NCBI RefSeq assembly: GCF_013035315.1
Contig: NZ_WQHP01000006.1
Span: forward strand, 124,001-188,000
DNA from: Ruegeria arenilitoris
GTDB taxonomy: Bacteria; Pseudomonadota; Alphaproteobacteria; Rhodobacterales; Rhodobacteraceae
Reading direction: 5' to 3'
Length of the DNA: 64,000 bases
Below the pieces are notes generated by a model. That model saw only the letters and a program-made list of their open reading frames with translations. It was not told the origin of the DNA and ran no database searches. Positions 27,124 to 36,799 of the stretch are shown here, one piece after another (position 1 is the first letter of the stretch; the number at the start of each line of letters is the position of its first letter). The position numbers and the translations under genes were made by a program.

Positions 27124-28199
27124 TCCGCCGCTCCTTCAGCAGCGCCATCGGGTTCTGCGGGCGCGTCGATCCAGACCTTGAACAGTTCATAAAACACCGC
27201 GAACAGAACCGGACCCATGAAGATGCCGATCAGTCCGTACGCCATCATACCGCCAAGAACACCGATCAAAATGACCAGCATCGGGGTCTCAAGCCCTTTG
27301 GAAATGAACACCGGCCGTAGGAAACTGTCCATAATCGCGACGGGAATAGCCAGTATCGTGAAGATCAACGCTGTGCCGCCGGACATGGTGCTCCAGGCGT
27401 AGATGATGACCGGCAAAAGAACCAAGCCGGGCCCGATCTGAATGATCGAAAGGATCAGGCAGATGAATGCCAGTGTAGCGGCCGAGCCTATCCCGAACAG
27501 CGCCAACAATACCCAAACGACGACCGCCTGAATCGCAGCCACGCCGATCACACCCTTGGTCACATTGCGGATCGTTGCGCCGGCCAGTGTCACGAATTCG
27601 CCGCCGCGGGGTGCAAATACCCGGTTGGCAAAGCGCTGAAGACCCTGCACCAGAGTTGGCCCGGGGCTGAAAAGGGCCCCCATGATCAAAACGGACAGAG
27701 CCAGTGCCAAGAGCCCAAGTCCTATGCTCAGAACCCTTCCGAACAGGGATTTGGTGACCTCAAGAATCTGAGCGCCATACTTGGCAAGCGCACCATCGAG
27801 GTTTCGTTCGAACAAACCCCAGACTTCGGCGATCTTGTTTCCGACCAGCGGCAGTTCATTGAGACCCTCGGGTGCCGGTGGGATTTTTAACTCGCCCTTG
27901 TCCGCTTGTTCCGCAAAATCAGATCCAAGCTCGGCAGCTCCAGATACCGCCGTTGCGACCGGCCCCAAGGTCAGAACAAGGCCCAGCAAAACCAGTATCG
28001 TGGTGGCGAGTTTCTTGCGCCCTCCCAATTTGGACTGCAGCCAGTCGAAGGCAGGGTAGAGGGCAACGCACAGGATCGTCGCCCAAATGACTACACTTGC
28101 CAGCGGTGCAACCATTACCAGCGCGCTGTAGAGGAATAATCCGAGAAACAGCAGTCTTATCGCGAGATCTACAATCTTCGCGTCCTGGGTCTTTTCCAT
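27120..28199 (-). CDS. AI-2E family transporter (PerM-like)
   Basis: 359 residues with the usual layout of this family: two or three N-terminal hydrophobic segments, a soluble central region (about 95-140), and four or five C-terminal segments, with the conserved GVLGGMMAYGLIGIFMGPVLFAVFYEL near the end. Some members export autoinducer-2 and others are Na+/H+ antiporters, so the substrate cannot be told from sequence. It is the first gene of the three-gene minus-strand operon with the HlyD and DUF2955 genes. This suggests that it serves the same efflux function or is only co-regulated. Confidence 0.83.
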   Translation of the reverse strand: MEKTQDAKIVDLAIRLLFLGLFLYSALVMVAPLASVVIWATILCVALYPAFDWLQSKLGGRKKLATTILVLLGLVLTLGPVATAVSGAAELGSDFAEQADKGELKIPPAPEGLNELPLVGNKIAEVWGLFERNLDGALAKYGAQILEVTKSLFGRVLSIGLGLLALALSVLIMGALFSPGPTLVQGLQRFANRVFAPRGGEFVTLAGATIRNVTKGVIGVAAIQAVVVWVLLALFGIGSAATLAFICLILSIIQIGPGLVLLPVIIYAWSTMSGGTALIFTILAIPVAIMDSFLRPVFISKGLETPMLVILIGVLGGMMAYGLIGIFMGPVLFAVFYELFKVWIDAPAEPDGAAEGAAE

Positions 28200-28364
28200 A
28201 CCATCCCTCCAGTGTTTGTTTTCTGAATGTTACACTCAAAAAACACGATGTGTATATTATTTATATTGTAGAGGGCGCTAGCACCCTGAACACACGGGTT
28301 TTGCCGGGCCGCGGCGCTGAACTGCGCAGCCGATGCAGGGTCTAAGTGTGAACGCGTTTCGGCT

Positions 28365-28691
28365 TTATTTTTCGGCTTTTTCGTCGTCCTGGGACAGGAT
28401 CGTGTCCGCAACTGTGGTCGCTGCGGTCACGAAAATGCCGAGGCCAACGATGATATACACCATCGTAAAAATTTTCCCCGCTGCCGTTTCAGGAGAAAAG
28501 TCGCCAAATCCCACCGTCGATATCGTCACGACCGAGAAATAAATGGAATCGAGCCAACTCCACCCTTCGACGTAGTGGTAGAAAATCGACGCCCATAAGA
28601 TCATGCCGGTTGTAAAGGCCAGAAGGCCTTTGACCCGACCATCTTTGAAAGCGACCCCTATCCCTCGGGTTATTCTTGTGAGTGAGTTCAT
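28365..28691 (-). CDS. Small two-helix potassium channel subunit
   Basis: 108 residues from ATG 28691 (an upstream in-frame start at 28724 would add 11). There are two transmembrane helices (LLAFTTGMILWASIFYH and FTMVYIIVGLGIFVTAATTVADTIL) around a pore loop with the K+ selectivity filter TVGFGD at about residues 59-64. It would work as a tetramer in the inner membrane. There is no RCK regulatory domain. The gene stands alone, with 165 bases to the AI-2E gene and 245 to the XRE gene. Confidence 0.87.
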   Translation of the reverse strand: MNSLTRITRGIGVAFKDGRVKGLLAFTTGMILWASIFYHYVEGWSWLDSIYFSVVTISTVGFGDFSPETAAGKIFTMVYIIVGLGIFVTAATTVADTILSQDDEKAEK

Positions 28692-28936
28692 AGCACCATT
28701 CTTCCGATTGATGCATCGACACATAGCATTTGGTGAATTATTCGGGAAGTATGCGATTTTCTGGACTATTTAAGGCCAGCCAACTTACGGTGGATTAAAA
28801 ACCCTAGACTTGGATGTCTTCCCACACATTGGCCGAATAAGCCCGGAGTTCGATTGAGCACGGATTGGTTTCAACGCTCAGCAACCGGTCCGGTTCTTGC
28901 TTTGACAGGTGGTCCTTCGATACCTCAGGCAAATAG
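28692..28936. other. Short intergenic region upstream of the K+ channel gene
   Basis: No coding sequence, tRNA or strong hairpin is apparent. It is relatively A+T-rich near 28720-28800, consistent with the channel gene promoter on the minus strand. Confidence 0.4.
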
Positions 28937-29539
28937 CTATTCCAGCGACACCCACAAAACACGCGCGTCTTCTTCGCTGGTCGAAAGGCAGCCGTGCCCC
29001 ATGCCACTGTCGTAATACAACGAGTCACCAGCCTTCATTGGCAAAGGTCGATAGTGTTCTGAGACGAAGATCAGTTCTCCGCTGATGACATACATGAATT
29101 CCTCACCAGTGTGTCGGATCCAGTTTTCAAACTCGGATACATCGCGCGCTTTGATCGTGGCGATATAGGGCAGCATTCGTTTGCTGGTGAGTTCAGGGCA
29201 CAGCAATTCGTGTAGATAGGTGGGTGTATCGCGCATTTCGCCAGAACCTTTGGGCGTGAAATCGCGACGTCCTGATATGCCGGTCTGACCCGACTGCAGG
29301 AACAATTGCGGGGTGCTCATATCCAGTGCTTGCGTCAGTCTTCGGACAATATCGAAGCTGGGGCGTGTCTGGTTGTTTTCGATCTTGGAAAGCGTCGAGC
29401 GACCGATTCCCGCGGCCCGTCCAGCTTCTTCCAAAGTCCACCCTTTTGCCCGGCGCGCGTCCCTGATCGAGCGCCCCAAAGCCGCGCCTTCGTCTTGATC
29501 TTCCGGTCCGATGGCGTCGTTCAGGTTGTCATCGGTCAT
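28937..29539 (-). CDS. XRE-family regulator with C-terminal cupin domain
   Basis: 200 residues from ATG 29539, which follows GGGAG; an upstream GTG at 29596 is less likely. An N-terminal helix-turn-helix spans about residues 20-75 (GRSIRDARRAKGWTLEEAGRAAGIGRSTLSKIENNQTRPS). A C-terminal cupin spans about 125-195 (HTGEEFMYVISGELIFVSEH and GDSLYYDSGMGHG). Such proteins sense small molecules through the cupin. It is divergent from glyA across 147 bases, so control of the glycine module is the natural inference. The effector could be glycine or a related metabolite. Confidence 0.88.
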   Translation of the reverse strand: MTDDNLNDAIGPEDQDEGAALGRSIRDARRAKGWTLEEAGRAAGIGRSTLSKIENNQTRPSFDIVRRLTQALDMSTPQLFLQSGQTGISGRRDFTPKGSGEMRDTPTYLHELLCPELTSKRMLPYIATIKARDVSEFENWIRHTGEEFMYVISGELIFVSEHYRPLPMKAGDSLYYDSGMGHGCLSTSEEDARVLWVSLE

Positions 29540-29630
29540 AGAAATCTCCCTGATTTTCCGCAGGTTACCTATTTCCCCGCACTTAAACAACTTCACAAAT
29601 TCGAGATACCCGTTGCCTTAAGGGACAGAA

Positions 29631-29644
29631 TTCCACTATAGGAA
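29631..29644. promoter_or_regulatory. Candidate operator between the XRE-cupin gene and glyA
   Basis: TTCC-ACTATA-GGAA is a short inverted repeat 43 bases before the glyA start. The neighbouring CCTTAAGG (29616-29623) is a second perfect palindrome. Either could bind the divergent regulator. The assignment rests only on symmetry and position. Confidence 0.35.
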
Positions 29645-29686
29645 ACAAAATTTCGTACTTGGGATTCGAGTATGAGGGAGGAAATC

Positions 29687-30940
29687 GTGTTTACAAAGTC
29701 ACTCAAGGATGCAGATCCCGTTATCGCCGCGTCGGTTGCACGTGAGGGCAAGCGCCAGGCCGAACAGATCGAGCTTATCGCGTCCGAGAACATCGTCTCG
29801 CAGGCAGTGATCGATGCGCAGGGTTCCGTACTCACCAACAAGTATGCCGAAGGGTACCCCGGCCGTCGTTATTATGGCGGTTGCGAGTATGTAGATGAGG
29901 TTGAGGTTGAGGCAATCGAGCGCCTCAAGAAACTGTTCGGCTGCGAATTCGCGAATGTTCAGCCACACTCTGGCGCTCAGGCGAACGGAGCCGTCAAATT
30001 GGCGCTGCTCAGCCCCGGCGACACGATCCTTGGCATGTCTCTGGATGCCGGTGGTCACCTGACCCATGGTGCCAAGCCAGCCCAGTCCGGGAAATGGTTC
30101 CACCCGGTTCAGTATGGCCTGACCGAAGCGGGGCTGATTGATTATGATCAGGTCGAGGCGTTGGCCAAGTCTGAAAAGCCCAAGCTCATCATCGCGGGCG
30201 CATCAGCCTATTCACAAAAGATCGACTTTGCACGGTTCCGAGAAATCGCCGACGAGGTCGGTGCATGGCTGCTGGCCGATATGGCCCATATCGCGGGTCT
30301 GGTTGCGACCGGGCTGCACCCTTCGCCAATCGGCCATGCGCATGTGGTCACCTCTACCACTCACAAAACCCTGCGCGGGCCGCGCGGTGGGATCATTCTG
30401 ACAAATGACGAGGCGTTGGCGAAAAAGATCAACTCGGCCGTTTTCCCGGGTTTGCAGGGTGGCCCCTTAATGCACGTGATCGCTGGCAAGGCCGTTGCCT
30501 TCGGCGAGGCGCTCAAGCCTGAGTTCAAGGAATACATGCAGCGCGTTGTGGACAGCGCATCAGCTCTGGCGAACGTCATGATGGCGCGTGGCTGTGACAT
30601 CGTCTCGGGTGGTACTGAAAACCACCTGATGCTGGTCGATCTGAGGCCCTTGGGTGTCACCGGTAAGGACGCCGAAGCCGCGCTGGAGCGTGCCGGGTTT
30701 ACCTGCAACAAGAACAGCGTGCCGGGTGATCCGGAAAAGCCGACAGTCACCAGCGGGATTCGTCTTGGAACCGCTGCGGGCTGCAGCCGCGGGTTTGGAC
30801 CGGAAGAGTTCAAGCAAATCGGCCACTTGATCGGCGACGTACTGGACGCCTTGGCGAACTCTCCCGAGGGGGACGCGACCGTCGAAGCCGAAACCCGCGG
30901 GAAAGTGCGCGCCCTGTGCGCCAACCATCCGATCTACTGA
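29687..30940 (+). CDS. glyA: Serine hydroxymethyltransferase
   Basis: PLP enzyme interconverting serine and glycine with methylene-tetrahydrofolate. The frame is 422 residues from ATG 29672, but GGGAGG lies inside that extension and is correctly spaced from GTG 29687 (417 residues), which I take as the start. The PLP lysine is Lys227 in [14 protein letters not shown]. Other SHMT hallmarks are [29 protein letters not shown] and QPHSGAQAN. It heads the glycine module. A second, housekeeping glyA copy elsewhere in the genome is likely but cannot be checked here. Confidence 0.95.
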   Translation: MFTKSLKDADPVIAASVAREGKRQAEQIELIASENIVSQAVIDAQGSVLTNKYAEGYPGRRYYGGCEYVDEVEVEAIERLKKLFGCEFANVQPHSGAQANGAVKLALLSPGDTILGMSLDAGGHLTHGAKPAQSGKWFHPVQYGLTEAGLIDYDQVEALAKSEKPKLIIAGASAYSQKIDFARFREIADEVGAWLLADMAHIAGLVATGLHPSPIGHAHVVTSTTHKTLRGPRGGIILTNDEALAKKINSAVFPGLQGGPLMHVIAGKAVAFGEALKPEFKEYMQRVVDSASALANVMMARGCDIVSGGTENHLMLVDLRPLGVTGKDAEAALERAGFTCNKNSVPGDPEKPTVTSGIRLGTAAGCSRGFGPEEFKQIGHLIGDVLDALANSPEGDATVEAETRGKVRALCANHPIY

Positions 30941-30951
30941 AAGAACAGCCA

Positions 30952-32334
30952 ATGAGCATCTACGACCTCTTCGTCATCGGGGGCGGCCCCGGCGGATATG
31001 TTGCTGCAATCCGTGCCGCCCAGCTGGGCATGAAAGTGGCCTGCGTGGAAGGACGCGGTGCTCTTGGCGGAACCTGTCTGAATGTGGGGTGTATACCCTC
31101 CAAAGCGCTGCTGACCTCCTCGGCCAAATATGCCGAACTTGCACACCTCTCCTCCCATGGCATTGCGGTCGAGGGGGCCAGCGTTGATCTGGGCGCGATG
31201 ATGGGTCGCAAAGACAAGATCGTCGGTGATCTGACCAAAGGAATCGGATTTCTGTTCAAAAAGAACGGTGTCGAGCTGATTGAAGGCTGGGCCAGTATTC
31301 CAGCGGATGGTCAGGTCAAGGTTGGCGACGATATTTTTGAAGCCAAGAACATCCTGATTGCGACCGGTTCAGAGCCGACACCGCTGAACGGGATCGAGAT
31401 TGACGAAGCAGATGTGTTGAGCTCGACGGGTGCACTGGCGATGGACACCGTCCCGGACCATCTGGTCGTTGTTGGGGCCGGCGTCATTGGATTGGAACTG
31501 GGACAGGTCTGGGCCCGCTTGGGTGCGAAGGTCACTGTCGTGGAATACCTGGATCGCGTTCTGCCCGGGATCGATGGCGAGATTGCGAAACTGGCGCAGC
31601 GTGCGCTCAGCAAGCGCGGGCTGAAGTTCCAGCTGGGGCGCGCGCTGAAGTCCATCGAAAAGAGCGGCGCTGGACTGACGCTCACATTGGATCGGGTCGG
31701 TAAAGACAAGGAAGAGGTGATCGAGGCTGACAAGGTTTTGATCGCCGTCGGACGTCGGCCTGTAACGCGCGGGCTGGGGCTGGAAGAACTGGGGATAGCT
31801 CTGGACCCGCGCGGCTTTGTGCAGGTGGATGGTAGCTTCCGCACGTCGGTTCCCGGCATCTATGCAATCGGCGACTGCGTCCCCGGTCCGATGCTGGCCC
31901 ACAAGGCCGAAGAGGACGGCGTCGCTTGCGTTGAAATGCTTGCAGGGCAGGGCGGTCACGTTGATTACAACACTGTTCCGGGTGTTGTTTACACCGACCC
32001 CGAAGTCGCCTCGGTCGGTCTGACGGAAGAGGCCCTGAAAGAGGCAGGTACCGAATACACAGTCGGCAAATTTGCCTTCATGGCGAACTCGCGCGCGCGG
32101 TCGACTGGTGAAACAGACGGCGCGGTCAAGGTTTTGGCCGATCCCAATGGGAAAATCCTGGGCGCGCATATCTGCGGGGCCCATGGAGGTGACCTGATCG
32201 CCGAGCTTGTTCTGGCCATGACGAAAAACGCCACTGTCGCCGAGGTTGCCGCAACCTGTCACGCACACCCGGCCATGGGTGAGGCGGTCAAGGAAGCCTG
32301 CCTCGACGCCATGGGCCGTGCGATCCACGCCTGA
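30952..32334 (+). CDS. lpdA: Dihydrolipoyl dehydrogenase (L-protein type)
   Basis: 460 residues from ATG 30952. It contains the FAD-binding [17 protein letters not shown], the redox pair Cys42/Cys47 in [13 protein letters not shown], the NAD-binding [15 protein letters not shown], the second FAD motif [22 protein letters not shown], and the C-terminal His-Glu active site [13 protein letters not shown]. It reoxidises the lipoyl arm of the H-protein with NAD+. Position between glyA and lipA, upstream of gcvTHP, indicates that it is dedicated to glycine cleavage rather than to 2-oxoacid dehydrogenases. Confidence 0.93.
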   Translation: MSIYDLFVIGGGPGGYVAAIRAAQLGMKVACVEGRGALGGTCLNVGCIPSKALLTSSAKYAELAHLSSHGIAVEGASVDLGAMMGRKDKIVGDLTKGIGFLFKKNGVELIEGWASIPADGQVKVGDDIFEAKNILIATGSEPTPLNGIEIDEADVLSSTGALAMDTVPDHLVVVGAGVIGLELGQVWARLGAKVTVVEYLDRVLPGIDGEIAKLAQRALSKRGLKFQLGRALKSIEKSGAGLTLTLDRVGKDKEEVIEADKVLIAVGRRPVTRGLGLEELGIALDPRGFVQVDGSFRTSVPGIYAIGDCVPGPMLAHKAEEDGVACVEMLAGQGGHVDYNTVPGVVYTDPEVASVGLTEEALKEAGTEYTVGKFAFMANSRARSTGETDGAVKVLADPNGKILGAHICGAHGGDLIAELVLAMTKNATVAEVAATCHAHPAMGEAVKEACLDAMGRAIHA

Positions 32335-32348
32335 GTGAGGACAGCCAG

Positions 32349-33293
32349 ATGACCATCCAGCTTCGCCCGCGTCACCCTGAGAAGGCCAAGAAGGCCGACA
32401 GTGTCATCCCGCGAAAGCCCAAGTGGATTCGCAAGAAAAAGATCGACGGCCCTGAGTATTACGAAACCCGCCGCCTGATGCGCGACCACAATATGGCGAC
32501 GGTGTGCGAAGAGGCGGCATGCCCCAATATCGGCGAATGCTGGTCCAAGCGTCACGCCACGATGATGATCATGGGCGAGGTCTGCACCCGCGGCTGTTCC
32601 TTCTGCAACGTTGCCACTGGCCGCCCCGATGCTCTGGATGCGTTCGAGCCGGGCCGCGTCGCGGCGGCGGTCAAAAAGCTGGACTTGCGCCATGTGGTGA
32701 TCACGTCGGTCGACCGCGATGATCTGGCGGATGGCGGAGCCGAGCACATCGCTCAGACCATCCGCGCTGTGCGTCATCAGAACCCTGGTACAACGGTCGA
32801 AGTCCTGACCCCTGACTTTCTGGGCAAAGGCTCTGCTCCAGATCTCGTATTTGAAGCGGCGCCGGATGTTTTCAACCACAATCTGGAAACTGTGCCGCAT
32901 CTTTACCCTACGGTACGTCCCGGCGCGCGGTACTATACGTCGCTGCGGCTGCTGGACGACGCAAAACGCGCCAACCCTGAGGTTTTCACCAAATCCGGCC
33001 TGATGGTGGGCCTGGGTGAAAGCCTGAATGACGTGCGGCAGGTCATGGATGACCTGCGTGCGGCGCAGGTCGATTTTCTGACCGTTGGTCAGTATCTGCA
33101 GCCGACCCCGAAACATCACCCAATCGACCGGTTCTGGACACCGGAGGAGTTTGCCCAACTGGAACAGATCGCGCGTTCCAAGGGCTTCTTGCACGTGTCG
33201 GCGACCCCGCTGACCCGTTCGTCGTTCCATGCGGACGAAGATTTTGCCGCCCTCAAGCAAGCCCGCCAGCGGGCCATCGCCACCGGGGCATAA
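32349..33293 (+). CDS. lipA: Lipoyl synthase
   Basis: Radical SAM enzyme that inserts two sulfurs into octanoyl groups on lipoyl proteins. The 314 residues contain both [4Fe-4S] clusters: the auxiliary CX4CX5C motif (Cys53, Cys58, Cys64) and the SAM motif CX3CX2C (Cys79, Cys83, Cys86, in CTRGCSFC). The C-terminal conserved RSSYHA-like segment is RSSFHADE. Its position in the glycine operon suggests supply of lipoate to GcvH when the system is induced. No lipB is adjacent. Confidence 0.95.
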   Translation: MTIQLRPRHPEKAKKADSVIPRKPKWIRKKKIDGPEYYETRRLMRDHNMATVCEEAACPNIGECWSKRHATMMIMGEVCTRGCSFCNVATGRPDALDAFEPGRVAAAVKKLDLRHVVITSVDRDDLADGGAEHIAQTIRAVRHQNPGTTVEVLTPDFLGKGSAPDLVFEAAPDVFNHNLETVPHLYPTVRPGARYYTSLRLLDDAKRANPEVFTKSGLMVGLGESLNDVRQVMDDLRAAQVDFLTVGQYLQPTPKHHPIDRFWTPEEFAQLEQIARSKGFLHVSATPLTRSSFHADEDFAALKQARQRAIATGA

Positions 33294-33317
33294 CCAAACG
33301 CAAATGGGAGGGAATCC

Positions 33318-34688
33318 ATGGAAGCGTTAAATTCAATCGTAGGGGCCATCAATGGCGTCGTGTGGGGGCCGGTTATGCTGGTTCTCATCCTTGGCGTCGG
33401 CTTCTTCCTGCAGGTGGGGCTGAAATTCATGCCGATCCTGCGTATCGGCAAGGGTTTCAGCTTGCTGTTCCAAGGCCGCGAGGGTCAGGGCGAAGGGCAG
33501 ATCAGCCCGTTCAACGCGCTGATGACCTCGCTGTCGGCGACCATCGGTACGGGTAACATCGCCGGTGTGGCCACTGCTGTCTTCCTGGGCGGTCCGGGTG
33601 CATTGTTCTGGATGTGGATGACCGCCCTGGTGGGCATGGCCACCAAATATGCCGAAGCTGTCTGCGCGGTGAAATACCGCGAGAAGGACGAGCTGGGCAA
33701 CTATGTCGGCGGTCCGATGTACTACATCAAGAACGGCCTCGGCGCGAAATGGGCCTGGCTGGGCGTAGCTTTCGCTCTGTTCGGCGCCATCGCGGCCTTT
33801 GGCATCGGCAACGGCGTACAGGCCAACGGTGTGGCGCAGGTTCTGGAATCGAACTTCGGCGTGAATACTTCGGTCACCGGCGTTGTTCTGATGATCCTGA
33901 CCGCAGCCGTGATCCTTGGCGGCATCACCCGCATCGGTGCGGTTGCCGGTAAACTGGTTCCGGCCATGGCGATTACCTACATCGTCGCTGGTCTTCTGGT
34001 TCTGATCATCAACATCGGCAACATCGGTCACGCTCTGTCGCTGGTCTTCACCTATGCCTTCACCCCATCGGCCGCCGAAGGCGGTTTTGCAGGTGCGGCA
34101 GTCTGGGCGGCGATCCGTTTTGGTGTGGCGCGTGGCGTCTTTTCGAACGAAGCCGGTCTGGGCTCTGCTCCGATCGCGCATGCCGCAGCTGAGACCAAAG
34201 GCCCGGTCAACCAGGGTCTGATCGCGATGCTGGGTACGTTCATCGATACCATCATCGTGTGCTCGATCACCGGTCTGGCAATCATTTCAACAGGTGCATG
34301 GACATCTGGTGAGTCGGGTGCGGCCTTGACCTCATTGGCGTTTGCATCGTCGCTGCCGGGTGGCGGGGCTCTGATCGCAATCGCTCTGTCGATCTTTGCC
34401 TTCACCACCATCCTCGGCTGGTCGTTCTACGGCGAGAAATGCGTCGAGTTCCTGTTGGGCGTCAAATCGCTGATGCCGTACCGCATCCTGTGGATCGTGG
34501 CGATCTACTTCGGCGCAACTGCGGATCTGGGCTTCATCTGGCTGCTGGCAGACACGCTGAATGCCATGATGGCTATCCCGAACCTGATCGCTCTGGCCCT
34601 GCTGAGCCCGATCGTCTTCAAACTGACGAAAGAGTTCTTTGCGTCGAACGGTCAGTCCGAAGAGCCGGGCGGCAAGCCTGCCGAGTAA
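33318..34688 (+). CDS. Sodium:alanine/glycine symporter (AGCS family)
   Basis: 456 residues with about ten to eleven hydrophobic segments. Family signatures include SALMTSLSATIGTGNIAGVATA-like sequence near residue 65, MWMTALVGMATKYAEA, and GVARGVFSNEAGLGSAPIAHAAA near residue 275. It would import glycine or alanine with Na+. Placement in the glycine-cleavage operon points to glycine. GGGAGGG precedes ATG 33318. Codons are strongly biased to C-ending forms from here through gcvP. Confidence 0.92.
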   Translation: MEALNSIVGAINGVVWGPVMLVLILGVGFFLQVGLKFMPILRIGKGFSLLFQGREGQGEGQISPFNALMTSLSATIGTGNIAGVATAVFLGGPGALFWMWMTALVGMATKYAEAVCAVKYREKDELGNYVGGPMYYIKNGLGAKWAWLGVAFALFGAIAAFGIGNGVQANGVAQVLESNFGVNTSVTGVVLMILTAAVILGGITRIGAVAGKLVPAMAITYIVAGLLVLIINIGNIGHALSLVFTYAFTPSAAEGGFAGAAVWAAIRFGVARGVFSNEAGLGSAPIAHAAAETKGPVNQGLIAMLGTFIDTIIVCSITGLAIISTGAWTSGESGAALTSLAFASSLPGGGALIAIALSIFAFTTILGWSFYGEKCVEFLLGVKSLMPYRILWIVAIYFGATADLGFIWLLADTLNAMMAIPNLIALALLSPIVFKLTKEFFASNGQSEEPGGKPAE

Positions 34689-34705
34689 TCCGGTCCTGAG
34701 AAAAA

Positions 34706-34728
34706 CGGGGGGCCGACCCGGCCCCCCG
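34706..34728 (+). terminator. Strong hairpin after the symporter gene
   Basis: CGGGGGGCC-GACCC-GGCCCCCCG forms a perfect 9-pair stem. A T-rich but broken stretch follows (GCTTTGAAACAAATTTTATTT). It may be a partial terminator that lowers expression of usp-gcvTHP relative to upstream genes. Confidence 0.55.
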
Positions 34729-34765
34729 GCTTTGAAACAAATTTTATTTCTCGAGGAGAGACGAG

Positions 34766-35188
34766 ATGGCCACGAAAATCCTGCTGCCGATTGACCACAC
34801 CGACGACCGTTCGTGGAAGAACGCCCTGCCGCTCGCATTGGAACAGGCCAAGTTCTATGGCGCTGAACTGCATGTGGTTGCTGTCATCCCCGAGATCATC
34901 CAGCTGCCGAACCTTCCTGCCAATTATGGCGCAGGCGCCAAAGAGCATGTGCGGGGCGCGGTTCAGGCTATTCTGGATCATGGCAATGTCTCCGACGTGG
35001 CAATCCACGTTGAAGAGGGCAGCGTCTACCGCGAAATTCTGAAGCTGGCCTACAAGGACGGCTTTGACCTGATCGTCATGGCGTCGACCAAAGGCGATTT
35101 CCCGAACTATGAGATTGGCCCGAACCTCGCGCGTGTCGTGCGCAACGCGCATTGCACCGTCATGGTCGTTCGTGACCAATCTCGCTGA
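34766..35188 (+). CDS. Universal stress protein (UspA family)
   Basis: 140 residues with the UspA fold: N-terminal strand TKILLPIDHTDD, and the C-terminal region DLIVMASTKGDFPNYEIGPNLARVVRNAHCTVMVVR, which carries the conserved hydrophobic end. The ATP-binding G-2x-G-9x-G pattern is only partly preserved. GAGGAGAG precedes the ATG. It lies between the glycine symporter and gcvT; its role in the module is unknown. Small stand-alone Usp genes beside transporters are common and may sense ATP or AMP. Confidence 0.85.
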   Translation: MATKILLPIDHTDDRSWKNALPLALEQAKFYGAELHVVAVIPEIIQLPNLPANYGAGAKEHVRGAVQAILDHGNVSDVAIHVEEGSVYREILKLAYKDGFDLIVMASTKGDFPNYEIGPNLARVVRNAHCTVMVVRDQSR

Positions 35189-35204
35189 TCGAAAGGCTAG
35201 AATT

Positions 35205-36299
35205 ATGACCGCATTAAAGCGCACGCCCCTCCATTCTTTGCATGTAGAGTTGGGTGGTAAGTTGGTTGATTTTGCTGGGTGGGAGATGCCTGTTCAGTAT
35301 CCTTTGGGGATCATGGGAGAGCATAAGCAGTGTCGTGAGAAGGCGGCGTTGTTTGATGTGTCTCATATGGGGCAGGTGATCCTGCGGGGCGAACATGTGG
35401 GTGAGAAGCTTGAAGCTTTGTGCCCGCAGGCCTATGCGACGCTGAAGGAAGGCAAGGCGCGGTACGGGTTCTTCACGAACGCGGAAGGCGGGATCATGGA
35501 TGACCTGATCGTGTCGAATGCGGGCGATCATTACTTTGTGGTGGTGAACGCGGCGCTGCGCCATCAGGACATTCCGCATATGAAAGCGAACCTTGACGGC
35601 GTTGAAGTGACCGAGATCTTCGACCGTGCGCTGGTTGCTGTCCAAGGTCCTGCGGCGGAAAACGTGGTGGGGGAACTCTGCCCGGCGGCGCGCGACCTGA
35701 AGTTCATGGAAACCACCGTGGCCGATATCAACGGCGTCGAATGCCGCATCTCGCGTCTGGGCTATACCGGCGAGGACGGGTATGAGATCTCGATCCCCGA
35801 GGACAAGGCGATTGAGATCAGCAAGGCTTTCCTGGCCCATGAGGATTGCGAAGCGGCGGGCTTGGGCGCGCGCGACAGCCTGCGGCTTGAGGCCGGTCTG
35901 TGCCTTTATGGCAATGACATCGACCAGAGCACCTCGCCGATCGAGGCCAGCCTTGGTTGGGCGATCCAGAAGCGCCGCAAGGAAGAAGGCGGCTTCCCGG
36001 GTGCAGACCGCGTGCAGAAGGAACTGGCCGAAGGCCCCGCGCGCAAGCTGGTTGGCATCAAGCCCGAAGGCCGCGCCCCGGCGCGTCAGGGGGTTGAGAT
36101 CCAGTGCGCCGAGGGCAATACGATCGGCCAGATCACCTCGGGCGTGTTTGGCCCCACGGTCGGTGGACCGGTGGCGATGGGCTATGTGAGCAAGGGTCAT
36201 GGTGAACCGGGCGAAACGGTGAACCTGATCATCCGGGGCAAGGCGCAACCGGCGCAGATCGTGGCGCTGCCCTTTGTCACTCAGAATTACAAGCGTTGA
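35205..36299 (+). CDS. gcvT: Glycine cleavage system T-protein (aminomethyltransferase)
   Basis: 364 residues from ATG 35205 (MTALKRTPLHSLHVELGGKLVDFAGWEMPVQY). The T-protein moves the aminomethyl carbon from lipoyl-H to tetrahydrofolate, releasing ammonia. Hallmarks are LFDVSHMGQ near residue 50 and RDSLRLEAGLCLYGNDID near residue 225, and the C-terminal GEVTSG-equivalent is GQITSGVFGPTVG. The first ~190 bases use T/G-ending codons (TTG, GGT, GTT, TTT), unlike the rest of the gene. An in-frame extension to 35109 overlaps usp and is not used. Confidence 0.94.
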   Translation: MTALKRTPLHSLHVELGGKLVDFAGWEMPVQYPLGIMGEHKQCREKAALFDVSHMGQVILRGEHVGEKLEALCPQAYATLKEGKARYGFFTNAEGGIMDDLIVSNAGDHYFVVVNAALRHQDIPHMKANLDGVEVTEIFDRALVAVQGPAAENVVGELCPAARDLKFMETTVADINGVECRISRLGYTGEDGYEISIPEDKAIEISKAFLAHEDCEAAGLGARDSLRLEAGLCLYGNDIDQSTSPIEASLGWAIQKRRKEEGGFPGADRVQKELAEGPARKLVGIKPEGRAPARQGVEIQCAEGNTIGQITSGVFGPTVGGPVAMGYVSKGHGEPGETVNLIIRGKAQPAQIVALPFVTQNYKR

Positions 36300-36316
36300 A
36301 GTCAGGAGAGAGAGAC

Positions 36317-36682
36317 ATGGCAACCTATTATTCCGAAGAGCATGAATGGCTGTCCGTTGAGGGCGACACCGCCACGCTGGGCATCACCGCGCACGCGGCT
36401 GAACAGCTGGGCGACGTGGTCTTCGTCGAGCAGCAAGAGGTCGGTGACGAGTTCGAGAAAGACGGCGAGATCGGCGTGATTGAATCCGTCAAGGCCGCGT
36501 CCGAGCTCTATGCCCCGGTCGATGGCGAGATTACCGAAGTGAACGAGGCGCTGGCCGACAACCCCGGCGCGCTGAACGAAGACCCCGAGGGCGAGGCCTG
36601 GATCTACAAGATCAAGATCGCGGATGCCTCGCAGCTTGAGGATCTGATGGACGAGGCCGGCTACAAGGCCTTCATCGGCTGA
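36317..36682 (+). CDS. gcvH: Glycine cleavage system H-protein
   Basis: 121 residues. It carries the lipoyl group on Lys59 in ESVKAASE, shuttling intermediates between P, T and L proteins. The beginning YYSEEHEWLSVEGDTATLGIT and end LMDEAGYKAFIG are standard for H-protein. CAGGAGAG precedes ATG 36317; the upstream in-frame start at 36296 overlaps the gcvT stop and is not needed. Confidence 0.95.
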   Translation: MATYYSEEHEWLSVEGDTATLGITAHAAEQLGDVVFVEQQEVGDEFEKDGEIGVIESVKAASELYAPVDGEITEVNEALADNPGALNEDPEGEAWIYKIKIADASQLEDLMDEAGYKAFIG

Positions 36683-36691
36683 GCCTCTGCA

Positions 36692-36768
36692 GGGGTCCTG
36701 ACCGGGACCCCACCCATCCGTCCGGGCCGGACCGGCCCGCATTCTACCGGAGGCTTTCGCGGCCTCCG
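36692..36768 (+). other. Three successive GC-rich hairpins between gcvH and gcvP
   Basis: Stem 1: GGGGTCC (36692-36698) with GGACCCC (36705-36711). Stem 2: CGGGCCG (36723-36729) with CGGCCCG (36733-36739). Stem 3: CGGAGGC (36748-36754) with GCCTCCG (36762-36768). All have seven perfect pairs and none has a T-run. They fill most of the 117-base spacer and probably act on mRNA stability or partial termination. Confidence 0.55.
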
Positions 36769-36799
36769 CCGGACCTGACTTATTCATAGGAGCGCTGCA

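Noticed and set aside
34689..35204. Glycine riboswitch before the gcv genes
   Set aside because: The gaps before usp and gcvT are too short, and no tandem aptamer-like structure is visible; the gaps before glyA and the symporter also lack one.
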